The notes under the pieces are model-generated. The model did no database searches and had not been told where the DNA came from. It saw only the letters and a list, made by a program, of their open reading frames with translations. A program made the translations under genes and the position numbers. A stretch of 64,000 bases of DNA from Pseudomonas putida (GTDB lineage Bacteria > Pseudomonadota > Gammaproteobacteria > Pseudomonadales > Pseudomonadaceae): contig NZ_JANHLC010000007.1 in NCBI RefSeq assembly GCF_028682395.1, positions 124,001 through 188,000 of the forward strand. The letters run 5' to 3'. Shown here piece after piece: positions 6,551-15,968 of the stretch; within the stretch, counting starts at the first letter, position 1; each line of letters starts with the position of its first letter.

Positions 6551-9280
6551 CTAAAACTCATAACGCAAACGTAATTCCGCCATCTGCGCCGTATAACCGG
6601 AAGCCGCCTCGACGGTGTATCGCGCGGCAACTGAAAGGTTGTCCTTGCTCGTGAGGGTTGCCGCCAGTGCCATGATGCCCGTATCGCTGTTCGGGATTGA
6701 ACTGCGCGTCGTAAAGCTGGTGCTGCCGCTGGTGTCGATTGCGTAATTGGCAACCGAACGCAGTCGCGTATCCCTGTTTTCATGACGCCAAGTCAGTTGT
6801 ACAGACGGTTCTATGCGGCCATAGGATGTGTCAAACGACCGTTCCAACTTAGCCCCTAGATCGCTGGTCAATGAATAGCTCTTGCTTGATTTCACTGACA
6901 GCGCAGCACCCGCGCCACCGCTTTCGGTGTAGCCATCCTGCTTGAGCCTACTGTAATTGAGGCCGACAATCGGCGTCAGCACGGTTTGCTCATCCAGTCG
7001 GATCGGATAACCGACCTGCGTCGCTAACACCGATTGCAAGCCGTTGAAATCGCCATTGGCGACGCCATTGACCCCGGTGAAGTTAATCAGGCGCCGGGTG
7101 TTGTATTTGTGCTGTACCACACCGCCCGATAGATTCAGATACCAGTCGTCGGCCGTGTAGCTGGCATAAGGAATCAGACCATAGGACTTCACTTTGACCG
7201 AACTGCCAGCATTGTCATCCCTGCTGTCGACAGACGTATTGGCATAACTGATCAGGCCACCGATACGCCACGCATCATTGATCTGGTGGTCACTGCCGAA
7301 CAGCATGCCGTTGTAGTCGGCGCTATAGCCGGAGGTGCCGTCATGCTGATCCTGAGTGGCTTTACCCCCGAATGCCTGGCCCCACAACGCAGTATCGCTG
7401 GCGCTTTCGCCAGTAGCCACACCGCTACCCCCTAGCGCCTGCGCAGTTCGCATGCCATCCAGGCGTGCGCTAGACACATTGAGCACCATCTGTGTGGGGG
7501 CCGTCGACGCTTGGCTCGCCGCCATCGCGCCCCAGGCCGGGCTTAACTGCGCACCGGCGCGGTTGGCTTCGGCAGTCGAGCCGAGCGCAGCAGACGCGTT
7601 GAAAACGTTGAGCAGACTAGCGTCGGTGCCGTTGTAGTTAAACAGTCCGGAAATCGCCGAGATAGCGTTCGGCGTGGTTGCCTGAATTGCTGGTGAAGTG
7701 CTACCGCCTGACCCAAGGGTCAGCAACAGATTGCTGGTGTTACCCTCGATCAGCGTGCTGCCTGTGACGCTGCCGCCATAGCCGAAAGCCGAATAGAGCA
7801 AATCGGAAGCATTGTAGTTTGTACCGTTGGTAGCGGCCTGCACCACCACATAGCGCTGCCCGACAGCAAAACCGTAGCTATTGAGCGCCTTGAGCGAGAC
7901 GCTCGAACCACTCGCAATAGTTGCTGCACCACTCACAACCAGACGGCCGTAGCCGGTATCTGAAGTCGCCCCGTTACTCACAGCCGAGTCGCCAACACCG
8001 ATCAACAATGTTGCCGGCGCCGCCTGAGCGTAATTGCCAGTGATATTAATCTGATTATTAACTTGCAGCGTCGCACCGGCATTGCTGACAGTATTGGAAC
8101 CAACGCTGACGTTGTCATTGAGCAACAGGTTGCCGGAGTTGAAGTGCACGCTGGCATTGTTACTGGAGATATTCCCGACGCTGGCGCTGTCAATATTGCC
8201 ACTAACATTGGTCAGAATACCAAATGTCGAGCCACTGCCGCCATTGATGATTAAATCTCTGCTACTGCCGTTATAGATCGTGCCAGCAATCAAGCCACTG
8301 TTGGCAATCGGGCCTAGTGTGCCACTGGCCGCGTTGTAAACCGCATAACCGCTACTGGATATGGTCCCGCTGTTATCCACCGCACTTATAGTGCCGGCGT
8401 TGCCGATACCACCTGTAGCTCCAGTGATGAGGCCGGTATTGATCAGGCTGCCTATGGTGCCATTAGTACTGGTGCCGACACCGACGTTGGTCGTTCCTGT
8501 GATGCTGCCAGCATTGGTCAAGGTGTTAACGCTCACCGTGCCAGTGGGAGCCAGGTTACCAAGCAGGATGGCGGTGCCACCTGCAATGGTGCCGGTGTGG
8601 GTGTTCTCAAATGTTGTGATGCTACTGTTGTTATCGGACTGAACGCCATAACTGGTGCCGGTAATAGCCCCGCTATTCGTAAGGCTTGCAATAGTGCCAG
8701 TGTTCTTGATGCCAATATGCGCGCCAGTGATGCGGCCTGTGTTGCTGTTGGTCAGCGTCGATACAGTGCCAGCATTGCTAATGCCGATTCCGCCAGAGAT
8801 TAGATTGCTGTTAGTCAGCGCTGTGATTAAGTTATTGTTCTGAATGCCCACCACTGTTCCGGAAATAGTTCCGGCGGTATTATTGGTCAGTGATGTGATA
8901 GTGCCGTTGTTACTGATTCCCTCTGTGTTACTGATAATCCTATTGTTATTCACAACCACCAGTGAGCTTGCACTGTTTAGCAAGGCTGGCGCGTCTGTGC
9001 CCTCAAGCAGGCCGTTGTTGGTCAAGATAGCTGCAGAGTTAAGTGCCGTTACGGGCGCAGAACCGGTTGATGAGAGTGTTCCAGCACTGGTCAGAGTCAG
9101 ATCTCCGCCTGTCCAAGTTACACAATCTGTCGTCCCGGTCACGGTTGAGTTGGTACTAAGGTGAATACAAGCTGCGTAGATATCCGTAGTGGTTAGCAAC
9201 GAAATCGCCGCCCCTACCGATAAGCCCAGAATGTTCTGCTTATTTGCTGAAAGTGCAGTTGATTTTATTTTTTTTGACAT
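6551..9280 (-). CDS. Autotransporter (type Va) with repetitive passenger
   Basis: This 909-residue protein has a long N-terminal signal (MSKK..., hydrophobic core, cleavage near IYA-AC). Its passenger is rich in Ser/Thr/Asn/Gly with many imperfect repeats of the form ITGxxxGIxNxGTIxxLTNSG, as expected for a right-handed beta-helix. The C-terminal domain from about residue 635 (ALWGQAFGG) to the terminal Phe of LRYEF is the outer-membrane beta-barrel. No catalytic motif is seen in the passenger, so adhesion is more likely than protease activity. It lies downstream of, and on the same strand as, a TPR-sulfotransferase/TPR-glycosyltransferase pair that might modify its Ser/Thr-rich passenger. 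Confidence 0.92.
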   Translation of the reverse strand: MSKKIKSTALSANKQNILGLSVGAAISLLTTTDIYAACIHLSTNSTVTGTTDCVTWTGGDLTLTSAGTLSSTGSAPVTALNSAAILTNNGLLEGTDAPALLNSASSLVVVNNNRIISNTEGISNNGTITSLTNNTAGTISGTVVGIQNNNLITALTNSNLISGGIGISNAGTVSTLTNSNTGRITGAHIGIKNTGTIASLTNSGAITGTSYGVQSDNNSSITTFENTHTGTIAGGTAILLGNLAPTGTVSVNTLTNAGSITGTTNVGVGTSTNGTIGSLINTGLITGATGGIGNAGTISAVDNSGTISSSGYAVYNAASGTLGPIANSGLIAGTIYNGSSRDLIINGGSGSTFGILTNVSGNIDSASVGNISSNNASVHFNSGNLLLNDNVSVGSNTVSNAGATLQVNNQINITGNYAQAAPATLLIGVGDSAVSNGATSDTGYGRLVVSGAATIASGSSVSLKALNSYGFAVGQRYVVVQAATNGTNYNASDLLYSAFGYGGSVTGSTLIEGNTSNLLLTLGSGGSTSPAIQATTPNAISAISGLFNYNGTDASLLNVFNASAALGSTAEANRAGAQLSPAWGAMAASQASTAPTQMVLNVSSARLDGMRTAQALGGSGVATGESASDTALWGQAFGGKATQDQHDGTSGYSADYNGMLFGSDHQINDAWRIGGLISYANTSVDSRDDNAGSSVKVKSYGLIPYASYTADDWYLNLSGGVVQHKYNTRRLINFTGVNGVANGDFNGLQSVLATQVGYPIRLDEQTVLTPIVGLNYSRLKQDGYTESGGAGAALSVKSSKSYSLTSDLGAKLERSFDTSYGRIEPSVQLTWRHENRDTRLRSVANYAIDTSGSTSFTTRSSIPNSDTGIMALAATLTSKDNLSVAARYTVEAASGYTAQMAELRLRYEF

Positions 9281-9593
9281 CCTGGCCTCTGATATTTTTA
9301 CTTAGCCCGTCGCATCTGCATATGCTATTGGCCTAGACAAAACACCTGTAGTCGAAACACTCACCCGCATGTTCAATCACAGGGCTACGCTTTAAACACT
9401 CTCTGCGCTATGCACCGAAAGCCGGTAATCTAAATTTTTAAGTGGCTAGCCAAGTCATTGGCATAACCGCGATCAAACCAACTAGCGATTGGCCTTTTTT
9501 GAGGCCTAGCATGCGTATGTGCTAGCTTGCCGGAAATTTATGTAACAGACAAATGTAAAATGGCACATAGCCAGCAACGTCTCCGCGTCTTCA
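9281..9593. other. Upstream region of the autotransporter gene
   Basis: No coding sequence is supported. The region is AT-richer than its surroundings and must hold the minus-strand promoter of the autotransporter. A small stem (CTAGCA at 9506-9511 with TGCTAG at 9520-9525) is the only structure I noted. Confidence 0.4.
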
Positions 9594-9734
9594 CTAGCAG
9601 CTGGGTTTAGAGCCCTGGGTCAACGTAACGGCTTTCGAGGCCAGTTGCTCGGCATTGGCGAATGGGGTTAATCCACCAAGCCTTTTCTTGGGTCGCTCTT
9701 CGTTGTATTCCGGTCGCCAGGACTCAATCACTAC
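9594..9734 (-). pseudogene. IS3-family transposase (OrfB) C-terminal fragment
   Basis: The last 46 codons, with VVIESWRPEYNEERPKKRLG followed by GLTP and a short tail, match the C-terminal end of IS3-family integrase-type transposases (the usual form is ESWRxEYNxxRPHxxLG/GLTP). Upstream the similarity ends abruptly, about 20 bases before the stop of the glycosyltransferase-like gene. No terminal repeats or N-terminal part remain, so this is a scar of a past insertion between the sugar/sulfate-transfer pair and the autotransporter. Confidence 0.85.
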
Positions 9735-9754
9735 CTGGGCGTGCGGTGGGCGCA

Positions 9755-10921
9755 TCAAGCCTGGTCCTTCAACGCTTTCAATGCCAAGGCAACATTTTGT
9801 ATGACGGCTTGCCATTGCCCATAAGCAGGTTGGCGGAACAAGCGCAGGCTGGGATACCACGGCGAGTCGTCGCGCTGTAGTAGCCAGCGCCAGCAAGGCA
9901 TGAAAGGCAGTAAAACCCAAGCTGGGCGGCCAAGCGCCCCGGCCAAATGGACCGGCGAGGAATCCACCGAAATGAGCGTGTCGATTAAGCTCAGAATGGC
10001 GGCGGTGTCATCAAAATCTTGGATTTCATCGCTCAGAGACAGCAGCGACATTCCCGGTGGCGGTGTGGCAGCTTGTTCTGCTGCGGGGCCCTTTTGCAAT
10101 GCCAAGAAGGTAATGCCCTCTTGCGCCAGCGGCGCAAGATCGGCAAGCGTCATCGAGCGGCGTTTGTCGTTGCCGTTTTCAGGTCTGCCAGCCCAGACCA
10201 AACCTACCAATGGGCGCGGTAGGTCGGCCAAACGTGCCCGCCATTTTTCCAGTCGCTCTGGAGCGGCAAACAGGTAGGGCATCTTTCCCGGCAGTTGCTC
10301 CAGCTGCAAACCGAGTGCTGCCGGCAGGCTCATAAGTGCGCAATGGAAGTCGAAGGGCGGCAGGAGTGTGCCTTGTTCCAGCAGATGATCATGGCCAAGA
10401 AGCCTGCGGGCTAGGTGATAACACTCAGGATTCACTTCCAGAATAATCTGTGCGCCGCTTTGCTGGCGCGCGCGCTCTACCAGCCGCAAGAACTGAAAGG
10501 TGTCCCCAAAACCTTGCTCGCTATGTATCAGCAGGGTCTTACCTTCTATTTGCTGGCCTTCCCAGCGCGGCTTTTGGATATGGCGTTCGAGCATGCGGGT
10601 GTGCTCAAGCCGGTAGCGGAAGCGGTATTCGCTCCAACCCCGGGTGAATTCTCCCTGTAGCAACAGCATCTCGGAGAGATCGAAGCGCGCGCCTAAGTCG
10701 CCTGGCGTGGCCTGAGCGATCATGTCCAGCACCTGCGTCGCCTCAAGGATTTTTCCTTGCTGGCGGAACGCAACATACAACTGGCGCCACAACGGAATGG
10801 GCCCCGAGCCGAAGGCCATTGCCTGGCGTAACATTACTTCGGCCTCGGGCCAGCGTTCGGCTTGCAAGAGCAGGTTAACTTGCTGGTGAATGGCTTCGAG
10901 ATCTTGGGTGGCTGGGTTCAT
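9755..10921 (-). CDS. TPR protein with GT9-like glycosyltransferase domain
   Basis: This 388-residue protein carries TPR-like helices over about residues 5-115 and then a glycosyltransferase-B fold domain of the heptosyltransferase/GT9-like type. Landmarks are LLIHSEQGFGDTFQFLR, VGLVWAGRPENGNDKRRSM, and ISVDSSPVHLAGALGRP near the C-terminus, the last being the usual nucleotide-sugar-binding region. Its ATG overlaps the stop of the TPR-sulfotransferase by ATGA, so the two form an operon. Related TPR-GT proteins are thought to modify proteins or flagellin in several bacteria. The acceptor here is not known; the adjacent autotransporter is an obvious candidate (inference). Confidence 0.82.
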   Translation of the reverse strand: MNPATQDLEAIHQQVNLLLQAERWPEAEVMLRQAMAFGSGPIPLWRQLYVAFRQQGKILEATQVLDMIAQATPGDLGARFDLSEMLLLQGEFTRGWSEYRFRYRLEHTRMLERHIQKPRWEGQQIEGKTLLIHSEQGFGDTFQFLRLVERARQQSGAQIILEVNPECYHLARRLLGHDHLLEQGTLLPPFDFHCALMSLPAALGLQLEQLPGKMPYLFAAPERLEKWRARLADLPRPLVGLVWAGRPENGNDKRRSMTLADLAPLAQEGITFLALQKGPAAEQAATPPPGMSLLSLSDEIQDFDDTAAILSLIDTLISVDSSPVHLAGALGRPAWVLLPFMPCWRWLLQRDDSPWYPSLRLFRQPAYGQWQAVIQNVALALKALKDQA

Positions 10922-13011
10922 ACCTGCTCCATGCCCAGTTCGATCAATAAGGGAGCGAGGTGCGCTGCGTGCTGGTGCCAGCGGCCTTTAGATGAGGTGT
11001 AGATTGGCTGGCGCACCTGAGCGACGCTGGCTGTGCGTATCATGCGGCGGGTTTCGTGGAAGGCTAGGCAGGCGTCGTTCCAAGGCAAGTCGATGAAGTC
11101 GATCAGCCGCCGTGCTTGGCCTTCAAGGTCGTCCACCACCGTTTCATAGTCAACCTCGATAAACTGATCCGGCGGCAGTATTGGGCGTAGCTGCGCCATC
11201 AGCATCTGATAGTCACGGTAGAACTGGACCAGCTCATCCAGCTGATAAGCAAATAACTGTTCGCCGGCAAAATGCTTGCTGTAGCAAGACAAGCACGTAT
11301 CAATCGGATCGCGGCGGCAGTGGATTATGCGTGCGCCGGGCAACAACAGGGGAATCAATCCGGCATAGAGGAAGTTTCCCGGTAGCTTGTCAATGACCCG
11401 CAAGGCATTCGGTGCTAAACGATTGATCCGCTCAAGGTAATCACTGGCGACTTGCGCAAGGTTGCTATTGCTCCAGTTCGCGAGGTCATAGGGGAAACTG
11501 CCCGCACGCGTCACTGCTTGGTTAAGTGCTTGTAACTCCCCGGCGCCATAAACGTCGGGATGTGAGGCTAAAATCTGTTCAATCAATGTGGTGCCAGAGC
11601 GTGGCATGCCGATAACGAAGATCGGTCGTTGAGAGGCCACCCCCGCACCCTTGAACCGATCCATCACGGCAGGGGTGAAAGTCGCGGCAATATCCCGCAT
11701 CCATGTACTGGTTTGTGCTGCATCGTAACTGAGCGAAGCCCGCTTAAGCGCATTGCCACGGTTCAGATGGGCAAAAGCGCGATCCGAATCACCACTATCC
11801 AGATACGCTTTGCCAAGCGAGAAGTGCAGCATTATTTGTTCAGCCGACGGTAGTGTAGGTTCGCCCGCCAACCCAGCTTCCATGATTGCAATATCGGGGT
11901 CTGCTGCTTGATAGAATTTGCTGTCGCCCCGGGAAGCAATCACCCGAAGCGAGCCAGGAAAGCGCGCCAATGCTTGCTCAAAAGCAGCCGTTGCGGCGTC
12001 CTTATCACCGATTTCCAAGAGTAAAATGGCGCGTGCAACCAAGGCCTCCTCGGCGACCGTGCCGGGTAACTCGGCTGCTCGCAGGTACGCTTGCTCGGCC
12101 TCTGCATGCTGCCCTAACGCATGCAATGCGCTGCCCAGCGTCTTATGTGTATTGGCGCTGTCTGGGGCAATGGCCAAGGCCTGGCGGGCACAGGTGACGG
12201 CTTCCTGATAACGCTGACTGACTACCATTAGATGAGCTTGTGCCGTGAGCGCGCCGACATGCTGTGGCGAAAATCCCAAGATTGAATTGACCCAGTGCTG
12301 GGCATCGGCATAACGCATGCGTGACAACTCGATCTGAGCCAGGTTCAAGTAGGCATCTGCCAGTTGTGGGTTGAGATCGATCGCTCGCTTGGCAGAAGCC
12401 ACCGCTTCATCAATTTGGCCCAAGTCGTTGAGCAGAACCGCGAGATTGCTGTGCACCACAGCGTAGTCTGGACGCAACTCTAAAGCGCGTTGATAGCTAT
12501 GTTTAGCGTTGCTCAGATCCCCCAAGAGCTTGTAGGTGTTGGCCAGATTGTTGTGCGCCTCAGCATTGTCCGGCTGCAAGGATGTCACGCAGTTAAGGCA
12601 CTCTAGGCTGGCGTCGAATTTTCCGGCCTCTTGCAAGATAATCCCTAGATTGGTCCATGCTGCAACAAATGTTGGGTCTTGCTCTATGGCTCGTCGCGCG
12701 GCTTGTTCGGCGTTGATCAACAAACCTTTTTGCCGGTAAAGCTCGGCCAAATTGCTATGAATGGCTGCCGGCGCATCAGGTGACTGGCTGGCTTTATGTA
12801 TATAGTCGAGCGCTGTATCCAGCTTGCCGTAGGCAAGCATCATCATCCCTAAAAGGTTCAGGGCATCCGCTTGTAAGGGCGCCACTTGCAGTATTCGTAA
12901 GCAGAGCTGTTCTGCCTGGGGCGCTTGCCCAGCATGCCAATGAGCATTGGCCTGCTCTAAGGCTTGAGCAATCGTCAGTGGTTGCGAAAAAAGTTGGTGG
13001 TTATTGCTCAA
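10918..13011 (-). CDS. TPR-repeat sulfotransferase family protein
   Basis: This 697-residue protein has about ten tetratricopeptide units from residue 15 to about 450. A C-terminal sulfotransferase domain follows, with the 5'-phosphosulfate loop (IFVIGMPRSGTTLIEQIL) and the 3'-phosphate-binding segment (IIHCRRDPIDTCLSCY), both needed to bind PAPS. No signal peptide is present, so it should act in the cytoplasm. The start is a TTG at 13011, with a G-rich stretch upstream; no ATG is better placed. It is first in a two-gene operon with the TPR-GT. TPR plus sulfotransferase fusions resemble protein-modifying enzymes such as tyrosylprotein sulfotransferases, but the substrate here is unknown. Confidence 0.87.
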   Translation of the reverse strand: MSNNHQLFSQPLTIAQALEQANAHWHAGQAPQAEQLCLRILQVAPLQADALNLLGMMMLAYGKLDTALDYIHKASQSPDAPAAIHSNLAELYRQKGLLINAEQAARRAIEQDPTFVAAWTNLGIILQEAGKFDASLECLNCVTSLQPDNAEAHNNLANTYKLLGDLSNAKHSYQRALELRPDYAVVHSNLAVLLNDLGQIDEAVASAKRAIDLNPQLADAYLNLAQIELSRMRYADAQHWVNSILGFSPQHVGALTAQAHLMVVSQRYQEAVTCARQALAIAPDSANTHKTLGSALHALGQHAEAEQAYLRAAELPGTVAEEALVARAILLLEIGDKDAATAAFEQALARFPGSLRVIASRGDSKFYQAADPDIAIMEAGLAGEPTLPSAEQIMLHFSLGKAYLDSGDSDRAFAHLNRGNALKRASLSYDAAQTSTWMRDIAATFTPAVMDRFKGAGVASQRPIFVIGMPRSGTTLIEQILASHPDVYGAGELQALNQAVTRAGSFPYDLANWSNSNLAQVASDYLERINRLAPNALRVIDKLPGNFLYAGLIPLLLPGARIIHCRRDPIDTCLSCYSKHFAGEQLFAYQLDELVQFYRDYQMLMAQLRPILPPDQFIEVDYETVVDDLEGQARRLIDFIDLPWNDACLAFHETRRMIRTASVAQVRQPIYTSSKGRWHQHAAHLAPLLIELGMEQV

Positions 13012-13103
13012 GATGCGCCCCGTAAATAAAATTCAAGTTACTCACAGACTTCAATTTTTTGCCTGCACCTAAAGAGGTGCGATAGGCCTCAACACTACAC
13101 ACT

Positions 13104-13355
13104 TCAACTGCGAGCAGGAACTGGGTCGAGCGCCATGATTGATTCAATCGTGGCTTGCGCCTGCGCGTTGCCGTACTCGACTTTGCGCTTGGCCTTAATA
13201 GACAGGCTGAATTTGCTTCGTGCGCAATAAATGCTGTGTCGCTCGGTGAGCTGCCAGATTATCTCTCGTTTTTCGCGACGGATTTGCTTGGGCTGGTCGG
13301 TGTATTCAACCCGGCACCCCAAAATCCGTCCGCTCGACATGCACGCCCTCCGCAT
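13104..13355 (-). CDS. Possible small hypothetical protein
   Basis: This is an 83-codon frame, Arg/Lys-rich, with a run IRREKREIIWQLTERHSIYC that looks protein-like. No family is recognised and no strong Shine-Dalgarno is seen. It overlaps a plus-strand frame on the other side, so at most one of the two is likely to be real. Confidence 0.25.
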   Translation of the reverse strand: MRRACMSSGRILGCRVEYTDQPKQIRREKREIIWQLTERHSIYCARSKFSLSIKAKRKVEYGNAQAQATIESIMALDPVPARS

Positions 13356-13524
13356 ACCGGCGCTGTATCTGGATCAACGCATCGCTTCTTGCGCCCTACA
13401 CCTGCACCCAACAGCACCTGGTGCGGCGCGCAATCTGGTGGGAATCCTCGATTGTGCGGTGGAACCTCGGGATATCACCCATATCCACGAGGCCATTGAG
13501 CTGTTCGATATATTGCGGGGGTAG
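13339..13524 (+). CDS. Possible small hypothetical protein (61 aa)
   Basis: This frame begins at ATG 13339 (MHALRIPALYLDQRIA) and ends IHEAIELFDILRG. Third-position GC bias in its second half resembles the host. A hairpin with a GGG loop (13552-13572) and a rho-independent terminator (13600-13628) follow on the same strand, which weakly supports transcription in this direction. No family or ribosome-binding site is recognised. Confidence 0.3.
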   Translation: MHALRIPALYLDQRIASCALHLHPTAPGAARNLVGILDCAVEPRDITHIHEAIELFDILRG

Positions 13525-13599
13525 GGCGATAGGGCGTTGCTGCTCGATGCCCGGCCTTGAGGGTCAAGGCCGCAGGCGGGCGGTGTTATGAAATGGCTC

Positions 13600-13628
13600 A
13601 GGCGAAGCCCCGCAGCTTCGCCTTTTTT
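13600..13628 (+). terminator. Rho-independent terminator
   Basis: AGGCGAAGC at 13600-13608 pairs with GCTTCGCCT at 13615-13623 around a six-base loop and is followed by a T-run to 13628. It insulates the OsmC-YcaO gene from upstream transcription. Confidence 0.8.
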
Positions 13629-13763
13629 CTGCTATTCGGCGCATGGATACCGACCTTTGTCGGGCCGGTCGGCGGTGAGGGCCGATAAGCACAAGACTTC
13701 CCAGTCGAAAAAAACAGATAATGGCCGCCAAATCGTATGGCTCGTTATTTATGGTAATTCCGC

Positions 13764-15968
13764 ATGGAAATTAAGGTCAATTTTCTCGATAACCTTCGAC
13801 TTGAAGCCAAGTTCGATGATTTCACGGTGATCGCTGATCAGCCGATCCGCTACAAGGGCGATGGCTCGGCGCCGGGGCCTTTCGATTATTTTCTGGCTTC
13901 GTCGGCCTTGTGTGCCGCCTACTTTGTGAAGCTGTACTGCGATACCCGCAGTATCCCCACCGAGAATATTCGCCTTTCGCAGAACAATATTGTCGACCCG
14001 GAAAACCGCTACAACCAGATTTTCAAGATTCAGGTCGAGTTGCCGGCGGATATTTCCGCCAAGGACCGCCAGGGCATTCTGCGTTCCATTGATCGCTGCA
14101 CGGTGAAGAAGGTGGTGCAGACCGGGCCCGAGTTCATCATCGAGGAAGTCGACAATCTCGACGCCGATGCCCAGGCATTGTTGATGCCCCATGCTGAGGC
14201 AGGGGCGGGCACTTTTATCGCTGGCAAGGACCTGCCGCTGGAGCAGACCATCGCCAATATGTCGGCGATCATGGCCGGGCTGGGGATGAAGATCGAGATC
14301 GCCTCGTGGCGCAATATCGTGCCCAATGTCTGGTCGCTTCATATCCGCGATGCCCATTCGCCCATGTGCTTTACCAATGGCAAGGGCGCGACCAAGGAAG
14401 GCGCGCTGGCGTCGGCCTTGGGCGAGTTTATCGAGCGGCTCAACTGCAACTTCTTCTACAACGATCAGTTCTGGGGCGAGGAGATCGCCAACGCGGCCTT
14501 TGTCCATTACCCCAATGAGCGCTGGTTCCAGCCGGGGCGCAAGGATGAGTTGCCGGGCGAGATACTCGATGCCTATTGCCTGAAGATCTACAACCGCGAC
14601 GGCGAGCTGCGCGGCTCCCATCTGTACGACACCAACTCGGGCAATATCGAGCGCGGTATCTGCTCGCTGCCTTATGTGCGCCAGTCCGACGGCGAGGTGG
14701 TGTATTTTCCCTCCAACCTGGTCGAGAACCTGTTCCTCAGCAATGGCATGAGCGCCGGCAATACCCTGGCCGAAGCCCAGGTGCAGTGCCTGTCGGAGAT
14801 TTTCGAGCGGGCGGTCAAGCGCGAGATTATCGAAGGCGAAATGGCCCTGCCGGATGTGCCGGCAGCAGTGCTGGCCAAGTACCCGGGGATCCTGGCCGGT
14901 ATCCAGGCGCTGGAAGAGCAGGGCTTCCCGGTGCTGGTCAAGGATGCATCCCTGGGCGGTGAGTTCCCGGTGATGTGCGTGACCCTGATGAACCCGCGTA
15001 CCGGTGGGGTCTTCGCCTCATTTGGCGCGCACCCAAGCCTGGAAGTGGCGCTGGAGCGCAGCCTGACGGAGTTGCTCCAGGGCCGCAGTTTCGAGGGCCT
15101 GAACGACCTGCCGCAGCCGACCTTCGAAGGCCATGCGGTGACCGAGCCGAATAACTTTGTCGAGCACTTTATCGATTCGAGTGGCGTGGTCTCGTGGCGC
15201 TTTTTCTGTGCCAAGTCGGACTATGAATTTGTCGAGTGGGACTTCTCCGGCCAGGGCGAAGACTCCAATGCCGAGGAGGCCGCGACGCTGTTCGGCATTC
15301 TCGAAGGCATGGGCAAAGAAGCCTATATGGCGGTGTACGAGCATCTGGGCGCGCCGGCCTGCCGCATCCTGGTGCCGGGTTATTCGGAAATCTACCCGCT
15401 GGACGACCTGATCTGGGACAACACCAACAAGGCCCTGTTCTTCCGTGAAGATATTCTCAATCTGCACAGCCTGGACAAGGCCGGCCTCAAGGCCCTGGTC
15501 AAGCGCCTGGAAGAAAGCGAGCTGGATGATTACACCGATATCAAGACGCTGATCGGCATTGAGTTCGACGACAACACCGCCTGGGGCCAGTTGACGATTC
15601 TGGAACTCAAGTTGCTGATCTACCTAGTCCTGCGTCAGTTCGAGGAGGCCAAGGAGGCGGTGGAGATGTTCTTGCAGTACAACGACAACACGGTCGAGCG
15701 CGGGCTGTTCTACCAGGCCGTCAATGTGGTGCTGGAAATGCAGTTGGACGAGGACCTGGTGTTGGAAGACTACGAGGCCAACTTCCGCCGAATGTTTGGC
15801 AATGAGCGAATGGACGCGGCGATTGGCTCGGTGCTCGGCGATGTGCGTTTCCATGGCTTGACGCCGACCAGCCTGCAACTGGAAGGCCTTGACCGGCATC
15901 TGCGCCTGATCGACAGCTACAAGAAACTGCACGCGGCACGGGCCAAGGTGGCGGGTTTGCCGGGCTAG
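13764..15968 (+). CDS. ycaO: OsmC-YcaO fusion protein
   Basis: In this 734-residue protein, residues 1-150 form an OsmC-like domain (opening MEIKVNFLDNLRLEAKF, with one Cys in the CAAYF stretch), and the rest matches the YcaO family of ATP-dependent cyclodehydratases. Visible YcaO landmarks are EGALASALGEFIERLNCNFF and AEAQVQCLSEIFERAVKREI, whose Glu/Arg residues coordinate ATP/Mg in the family, and a C-terminal TPR-like helical extension as in E. coli YcaO (about 590 residues without OsmC). E. coli YcaO affects beta-methylthiolation of ribosomal protein S12. The OsmC part could supply redox or sulfur chemistry (inference). No peptide precursor gene lies beside it, so a RiPP role is not indicated. 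Confidence 0.92.
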   Translation: MEIKVNFLDNLRLEAKFDDFTVIADQPIRYKGDGSAPGPFDYFLASSALCAAYFVKLYCDTRSIPTENIRLSQNNIVDPENRYNQIFKIQVELPADISAKDRQGILRSIDRCTVKKVVQTGPEFIIEEVDNLDADAQALLMPHAEAGAGTFIAGKDLPLEQTIANMSAIMAGLGMKIEIASWRNIVPNVWSLHIRDAHSPMCFTNGKGATKEGALASALGEFIERLNCNFFYNDQFWGEEIANAAFVHYPNERWFQPGRKDELPGEILDAYCLKIYNRDGELRGSHLYDTNSGNIERGICSLPYVRQSDGEVVYFPSNLVENLFLSNGMSAGNTLAEAQVQCLSEIFERAVKREIIEGEMALPDVPAAVLAKYPGILAGIQALEEQGFPVLVKDASLGGEFPVMCVTLMNPRTGGVFASFGAHPSLEVALERSLTELLQGRSFEGLNDLPQPTFEGHAVTEPNNFVEHFIDSSGVVSWRFFCAKSDYEFVEWDFSGQGEDSNAEEAATLFGILEGMGKEAYMAVYEHLGAPACRILVPGYSEIYPLDDLIWDNTNKALFFREDILNLHSLDKAGLKALVKRLEESELDDYTDIKTLIGIEFDDNTAWGQLTILELKLLIYLVLRQFEEAKEAVEMFLQYNDNTVERGLFYQAVNVVLEMQLDEDLVLEDYEANFRRMFGNERMDAAIGSVLGDVRFHGLTPTSLQLEGLDRHLRLIDSYKKLHAARAKVAGLPG

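Noticed and set aside
9594..9920. A 108-codon protein-coding gene
   Set aside because: Its first 60 codons are an off-frame reading of the glycosyltransferase-like gene; only the last 46 codons are meaningful, as a transposase fragment.
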